64,000 nt of DNA from NCBI GenBank assembly GCA_937625935.1, contig OW569359.1, positions 186,001-250,000 on the forward strand, read 5' to 3'. This DNA comes from Tetramitus jugosus. Its lineage: Eukaryota; Heterolobosea; Eutetramitea; Acrasida; Vahlkampfiidae. Within the stretch, counting starts at the first letter, position 1; each line of letters opens with the position of its first letter. The position numbers and the translations under genes were made by a program. Positions 59,470-64,000 of this stretch are shown piece by piece. The notes beneath the pieces were generated by a model, which saw only the letters and a program-made list of their open reading frames with translations, was not told where the DNA came from and searched no databases.

Positions 59470-62400
59470 TTACCATGACAGGATGAACGCACGAGGCAAC
59501 AACCTGGTTCCAAACTTTCTAATCTCGTCCAACACAAAGATGAGCAAGGTGAATGCAATTGGAGCAAACCAGAACTTGTAAGGAATGGTTCTTGTGTCCA
59601 TCAGGTATTGTGCAACAGGGATATGCACAACCATGATAGCAAAAATGAGAGATAGGAACATGCCAACGAACAAGATTACATTTCTTGATTTCTCGCCACC
59701 GTAAGGAGGTTGTTGGAAGAAGGAAGCTCGACGTGTTCTGGTTGCCAACAAGTTTCCAAATTGAGCAAACACTAGGGCCGCAAAGAACACACACTGACCA
59801 ATATACTCTATTTCTAGTAGTTGTTTCTCAGTTTTGTTCTTGAATCCGTCCTTGTATCCTTCAAACAAGAAGATCAACTCTCTTGGCCTGAATCCAGCGA
59901 ATTGGAACATGTACCAGAACCACATTGTCATAATACACAGAACCTGAGGAATACCAATAAAGATGTATGCTTGGAACAAGAGTCTAAAGTTAACAACATG
60001 CTCACCAGTGATTGATCTTGGGGGATGGTCCATAATCTCTGGTTCTGGCTGTTCAAAGATGAGTGTCATACTGTTTGCAGTCTCGGTCAACAGAGCATGA
60101 TAAATCATGAGCATAGGACTGATCATCTTTGGAAGACCAAAGAACACATTGGCAGCAGTAGCGGCCAACTCACACATGGTTCCAGCAGGTAGCAAGTAAA
60201 TAACCACCTTCTTCAAATTTTCATAGACGAGACGACCATAATTGATACCAACAATCAGTGAAGCAAAGTTGTTATCCATCAGAACAAGATCAGCAGTGTT
60301 TCTCGCAACTTCACTTCCAGCACCCATAGCAACACCAACATCGGAAATTTTCATTGCAGGAGCATCATTTGTACCATCACCAGTCACTGCAACCACATTC
60401 TTTCTCTTTTGGAATTGTTGAACAATGGCGAGCTTGTGCTCTGGAGTAGTACGTGCAAACACTAGCTCTTGATGAGCTACAATATAATCCCAATCATTCT
60501 CAGTCAGTCCCTTGGCAATATCTGCGCCAGTAATTGCCAATGCTCTGTCCTTGATACATGGAATATTCTTCTTTCCGTGATACTTGAAATTGTAGGAGTC
60601 ACTGGGGTCAAACTTGCGACACTCGGATTTTGGACCTACAATACCAACCATTCTAGCAATAGAGACAGCAGTTGTTGGATGATCACCAGTCACCATGGAC
60701 ACTCGAATTCCAGCCTTGGCACACTCTCCAATCGCATAAGCAGCCTCTGGTCTTGGCTTATCCAACAAGGAAATCATACCAATCAAACAGAGGTCATCAG
60801 TTGGGAAATTGACGTCATCATCGATACGGAACTCGTATGAATCAGCAGGGTACTCCTTCTCATCCAAATATCTTCTGCACAGTGCCAACACACGCTCACC
60901 ACACTGTCCAAGCTCTTCCTGCTGGCGCGCCAAATCTTCCTTGATCTGCTCAGTCATTGGAACTTCCTTGCCGTCCATCAACATCACAGTAGAGCATCTA
61001 GCAGCCATAATTTCAGCGGCACCCTTCACGAGAAGCAATGGTCTATTGTCACCCATGTCACTGGGTTGTCTCAACAAAGTGAGCATATACTTGTTCTTGG
61101 AATTGAAGGGCAATAGAGCCAAAGTCTTATACTCTCTTCTCATTTCTGAAACGGAGTGGTAATCCTCAGCAAAACGCAACATGGCAGTATCAGAGGCATC
61201 ACCCATGACAGGCCTTTCGGCAATAGGCAACGACTCATCTACTGGCTCCTGGAACACAGCACGATTACACAGTGAACACACACGAATCAACTCAGTGATC
61301 AGAGTGTTGCCTCTATTGTGTAGATCCAATAATTCTCTACCAACAGATTTCAATCGCTGACCAATGTACAAATGCATGACAGACATGCGATTCTGAGTCA
61401 AAGTTCCCGTCTTATCACTACAAATCACATTGACACAACCCAGTGTCTCCACTGTCATGAGCGATTTGACAATAACTTTTTGTTGACCCATTTTACGAGC
61501 AATCATGGTCAATGTCAGAATCACACACAATGGCAAAGATTCAGGAACAAAGGCAACGGATGCAGCCAGTGCAGTACTGATAATCTCTGACGTGTTCATA
61601 AACTTTGGATGCTTCTTCTTGAGATAGACACCCCAGATGAGAACAAACAAGCAGCCAGTCATGACAGCCAACGCAGCTACTGCAAACACAAAACGAGTAA
61701 TCTCCTTGTGCAGTGCAGAAGAAGAATTGGCCTGCTTGGACTGAGAGGCATCCTCTGTAATGTGACCCATCACGGTTCGATTTCCCGTGTTGACCACAAC
61801 TCCAACACCAATGCCCTCCACACTACTCGTACCCATAAATGCCACATTCTTCGCCTCCATCACATTGTCCGAATTGGCTTGGTGATGAGACATCTTGTCC
61901 TGCTTCTTGACCGAACATGACACTGGTTCACTCTCACCAGTCAACATGCTCGTGTCCAATTTGAGTCCCGTGCACTCAATCAGTCTCAAATCTGCAGGCA
62001 CCACATCACCCATCTCCAAATGCACCACATCACCTACAACGAGATCCTTGACTGGTATTTGAGCCAAATGACCACCATCGCGCAACACTTTACAAGTCGG
62101 TGGCAACATGTTTGAAATACTCTTCATGATTCTACCACTCATAAACTCTTGAACAATCTCGAATCCCGCATTAATGAAAATGACAATAATGAGAACAATG
62201 CCTTGAACGAGATTGGTAATGTCCGGCTCAGGTTCACCCAATGGCTTATAGGCCAAAATGGACAAGATGGCAGCAGGCCACAATATCAAACAAAACCCAG
62301 TACAAAAGTGACCCAAAAACTTTAGCACCTTTTTCAAGTAGTTTCTCTTTGGAGAAATGACATTCAATCCATCTTTTTTTCTCCGACTCTTCACTTGATA

Positions 62401-62814
62401 GTCCGATAGACCCATGGAGAAATCGGCGATTTGATAATGAGATTTGACTTCATCTTCTGACATGAGATGATAGCTCTCGACAGGCACAACTGCAACCACT
62501 TTTTCACTGCCCTTCTTTTTCTCATGATGACCACCACCACTCGCAGCAGTAGCAGCAGCAGGAAGAGTGAGTTTGACAGTAGGTCTTCTGGCTCTCTTCA
62601 TTTGTTGCGCTTTTTGATGATAATCATCATCATTGTCATTGTAATCATTGTCATCATAGTTGATACTATTGTCTTTACTATTGTAGGACAAGAGTTGAAT
62701 ATTGTGGCTACTGTTGTGGTGGTTGTCATTGTTGTTGTTGTCCATGGACACATAGTCTCCATCACCACCACTATTGTCGTCATTGTCATTCAAGCTCAAC
62801 AAGGATTCATTCAT
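59470..62814 (-). CDS. P-type cation ATPase (type II, Na,K-ATPase-like), divergent ion site
   Basis: Encodes 1,114 residues, ATG at 62814. An Asn/Asp-rich tail (about 90 residues) precedes the pump. All catalytic motifs are present: TGESEPV (actuator), phosphorylated Asp467 in CSDKTGTLT, KGAAE, MVTGDHPTTA and GDGTNDAPAMK. The M4 motif is VPESLP rather than VPEGL. The M6 segment reads LLTETANSMTLIFEQPEPEIM where Na,K-ATPases have GTDMVPAISLAYEQ; the first M6 carboxylate aligns with Ala and the second with Glu. M5 has YLLPAGTMCEL, unlike the SNIPE motif. The layout is IIC-like and recalls fungal/protist forms, but the transported ion cannot be named. Ten membrane spans are visible; plasma-membrane location is likely. 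Confidence 0.88.
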   Translation of the reverse strand: MNESLLSLNDNDDNSGGDGDYVSMDNNNNDNHHNSSHNIQLLSYNSKDNSINYDDNDYNDNDDDYHQKAQQMKRARRPTVKLTLPAAATAASGGGHHEKKKGSEKVVAVVPVESYHLMSEDEVKSHYQIADFSMGLSDYQVKSRRKKDGLNVISPKRNYLKKVLKFLGHFCTGFCLILWPAAILSILAYKPLGEPEPDITNLVQGIVLIIVIFINAGFEIVQEFMSGRIMKSISNMLPPTCKVLRDGGHLAQIPVKDLVVGDVVHLEMGDVVPADLRLIECTGLKLDTSMLTGESEPVSCSVKKQDKMSHHQANSDNVMEAKNVAFMGTSSVEGIGVGVVVNTGNRTVMGHITEDASQSKQANSSSALHKEITRFVFAVAALAVMTGCLFVLIWGVYLKKKHPKFMNTSEIISTALAASVAFVPESLPLCVILTLTMIARKMGQQKVIVKSLMTVETLGCVNVICSDKTGTLTQNRMSVMHLYIGQRLKSVGRELLDLHNRGNTLITELIRVCSLCNRAVFQEPVDESLPIAERPVMGDASDTAMLRFAEDYHSVSEMRREYKTLALLPFNSKNKYMLTLLRQPSDMGDNRPLLLVKGAAEIMAARCSTVMLMDGKEVPMTEQIKEDLARQQEELGQCGERVLALCRRYLDEKEYPADSYEFRIDDDVNFPTDDLCLIGMISLLDKPRPEAAYAIGECAKAGIRVSMVTGDHPTTAVSIARMVGIVGPKSECRKFDPSDSYNFKYHGKKNIPCIKDRALAITGADIAKGLTENDWDYIVAHQELVFARTTPEHKLAIVQQFQKRKNVVAVTGDGTNDAPAMKISDVGVAMGAGSEVARNTADLVLMDNNFASLIVGINYGRLVYENLKKVVIYLLPAGTMCELAATAANVFFGLPKMISPMLMIYHALLTETANSMTLIFEQPEPEIMDHPPRSITGEHVVNFRLLFQAYIFIGIPQVLCIMTMWFWYMFQFAGFRPRELIFLFEGYKDGFKNKTEKQLLEIEYIGQCVFFAALVFAQFGNLLATRTRRASFFQQPPYGGEKSRNVILFVGMFLSLIFAIMVVHIPVAQYLMDTRTIPYKFWFAPIAFTLLIFVLDEIRKFGTRLLPRAFILSW

Positions 62815-63102
62815 GATTTACAAGTAGTAGTGCAATGTCGTCAGAATGAACTAATAGTTGTGAAAAAACAGAAAAAAGGATGATAAAGGAAAACAGGATG
62901 CAAAGGCTATCAAACTTTCGAATTTGTTTTGTGCGGTCAGTGGGCTGTGGGTACACTGGGTGGGTGTGCGTAGTCTCCCTGCTGCCGATTCAGCGAACGC
63001 TGTCGGACACGGCAACATTCATTGAAATGGGGAAAATTCACAAACACGGAGAAATGGTGTAATTGTGCCACACAAAGTTGCGATCATCCAAACAACAAAA
63101 AC

Positions 63103-64000
63103 ATGACATCTATCATCAAGAGTGTTGATCTCGTGATTGGCGTCTCAAAAAACAAGAGTCTCAACAATCAAATTCAATTGACTAGCATTGGAGAGCAATG
63201 GTTGATCAACAACAATTCCCTTCCCTCATCCATCACGAGAAGCTTTCATCATTTGAATCAGTGCAAAATGATGCACAATGTCATGGATGATAACCTCAAT
63301 GGACTATTGTCCAATCATGCAATCGAATACTTGAAGAATAAGAATTATCAATTGAATCGCATTGTTTTAGTCTGTTATGCCACTGATGCCATTGATGGCA
63401 CTGATGAAGAACAAGATGAAAATGATAGAAATCACTACATTCGTCAACAATACTCATCTCTCTCATCCCATAATGACAATAATGACAATAATAATAATAA
63501 TGATATTGGAAATGCAAGAAATGCAGTGAATCATGCCATTCAATCACTCGTCAAGGACAGCAGTGAACAGGAGACTCAACATGTGTTGGTGGACACTAGT
63601 ATGATGACTAATATGGATCATGTTGAATCCTATGGTCAAATGATTCAACAAGTATCAGAAGGTGTTCATCTCATGAATTATCACTTTTATTTGCCTAAAC
63701 AACAACAAGAAGAAGAAACACAAGATTCTCAAAAAGAACAACAACAGGAAGAAGAAAAGAATGCAAAGACTATGCAATTTGAACCATTGTATGCGCCATC
63801 ATCTCAATCATCTCAATTGTTGAACACTCATTGGAAGAGAGGTATGATTTTTGCACACAATCAAAACTATGCTCGTTTCTTGCAAGAGTTGCCTGCCAAC
63901 TACTGTACTCCCCATCTGTTTTGTCAAATGGTGTTGTCCGATGTTATGAATGACAATCAAAATTTGTTGTTCAGTCAAGAGACAAGTACTACTACGAGTG
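63103..64000 (+). CDS. LAP3: M17 leucyl aminopeptidase, N-terminal part
   Basis: The gene starts at the ATG 63103 (ACAAAAACATGACA) and runs off the window with 299 codons visible. The N-terminal domain has the M17 macro-like fold pattern with several Asn/Gln/Glu low-complexity insertions (NDNNDNNNN; KQQQEEETQ). The transition to the catalytic domain is diagnostic: RGMIFAHNQNYARFLQELPANYCTPHLFCQMV aligns with G.i.A...N.aR.L.e.PaN..TP. The two zinc-binding and catalytic Lys/Arg motifs lie beyond the end. Family members are hexameric cytosolic peptidases that release N-terminal Leu and others; some act as cysteinylglycinases in glutathione turnover, which would complement the nearby GCL gene (inference). 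Confidence 0.88.
   Translation, partial: MTSIIKSVDLVIGVSKNKSLNNQIQLTSIGEQWLINNNSLPSSITRSFHHLNQCKMMHNVMDDNLNGLLSNHAIEYLKNKNYQLNRIVLVCYATDAIDGTDEEQDENDRNHYIRQQYSSLSSHNDNNDNNNNNDIGNARNAVNHAIQSLVKDSSEQETQHVLVDTSMMTNMDHVESYGQMIQQVSEGVHLMNYHFYLPKQQQEEETQDSQKEQQQEEEKNAKTMQFEPLYAPSSQSSQLLNTHWKRGMIFAHNQNYARFLQELPANYCTPHLFCQMVLSDVMNDNQNLLFSQETSTTTS

Noticed and set aside
1-64000. CRISPR arrays, insertion sequences, prophage or bacterial operons
   Set aside because: No spaced direct repeats, transposase, integrase or prokaryotic gene order; genes and introns are eukaryotic.
1-64000. tRNA genes and spliceosomal snRNAs
   Set aside because: I looked in the larger spacers for T-loop (GGTTCRANNCC) and U2/U6 signature words on both strands and saw none; a covariance scan would be more sensitive.

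Overview
The window looks like nuclear DNA of a free-living heterolobosean amoeba of the Naegleria type. The evidence is indirect. Genes are A+T-leaning, tightly packed on both strands and mostly intronless. The few introns are short (59-241 nt), usually with GTATGT/GTAAGT-like donors. Proteins carry long Asn, Gln, His, Thr and Ser tracts. The standard genetic code fits every gene, and the gene set is purely eukaryotic. No phylogenetic test was possible, so the genus is an inference.

Layout. 1-6.3 kb: 3' end of a Rho-family GTPase, a leucine-rich-repeat protein, a two-exon Myb/SANT protein and a Gln/His-rich orphan. 6.2-13.5 kb: methylthioribulose-1-phosphate dehydratase (methionine salvage), an ERMARD/DUF4209-like protein with two HEPN-type motifs, a secreted GH72-like glucanosyltransferase, a 55-residue thymosin-beta/WH2-like protein and an HGH1 homologue. 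13.6-28.4 kb: kinesin, an arrestin-MORN fusion, TRAPPC12, mitochondrial pyruvate dehydrogenase E2, a large orphan, a TruB-type pseudouridine synthase and a ZSWIM7/SWS1 homologue. 28.5-40.6 kb: a tail-anchored coiled-coil protein, an ABHD17-like depalmitoylase (three exons), NSA2, a PB1 protein, Pol III subunit RPC8, several small ORFs, alkaline ceramidase and an AFG2/SPATA5L1-like AAA ATPase. 40.6-42.1 kb: a gene-poor interval with a complete 5S rRNA gene. 42-64 kb: a 1,888-residue orphan, CWC24/RNF113, an RCC1-repeat protein, a three-exon RasGEF, tRNA dimethylallyltransferase, NAA15, glutamate-cysteine ligase (three exons), a divergent P-type cation ATPase and the 5' end of an M17 leucyl aminopeptidase.

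There is no operon-like or defence-island organisation. Genes are ordinary monocistronic eukaryotic units, often head-to-head or tail-to-tail with very short spacers (9 nt between the stops of the arrestin-MORN gene and TRAPPC12). Recurrent themes are ribosome and RNA biogenesis (5S rRNA, RPC8, NSA2, AFG2-like, HGH1, TruB, tRNA isopentenyltransferase, CWC24) and small-GTPase/actin signalling (Rho, RasGEF, RCC1-like, thymosin-like). The less expected items are the arrestin-MORN architecture, the thymosin-like mini-gene, the doubled HEPN motif, the P-type ATPase lacking the usual Na,K-ATPase ion-site residues, and the solitary 5S gene in an interval with unexplained open frames and hairpins. Most starts were moved to the first plausible ATG, because several open frames extend upstream without one.
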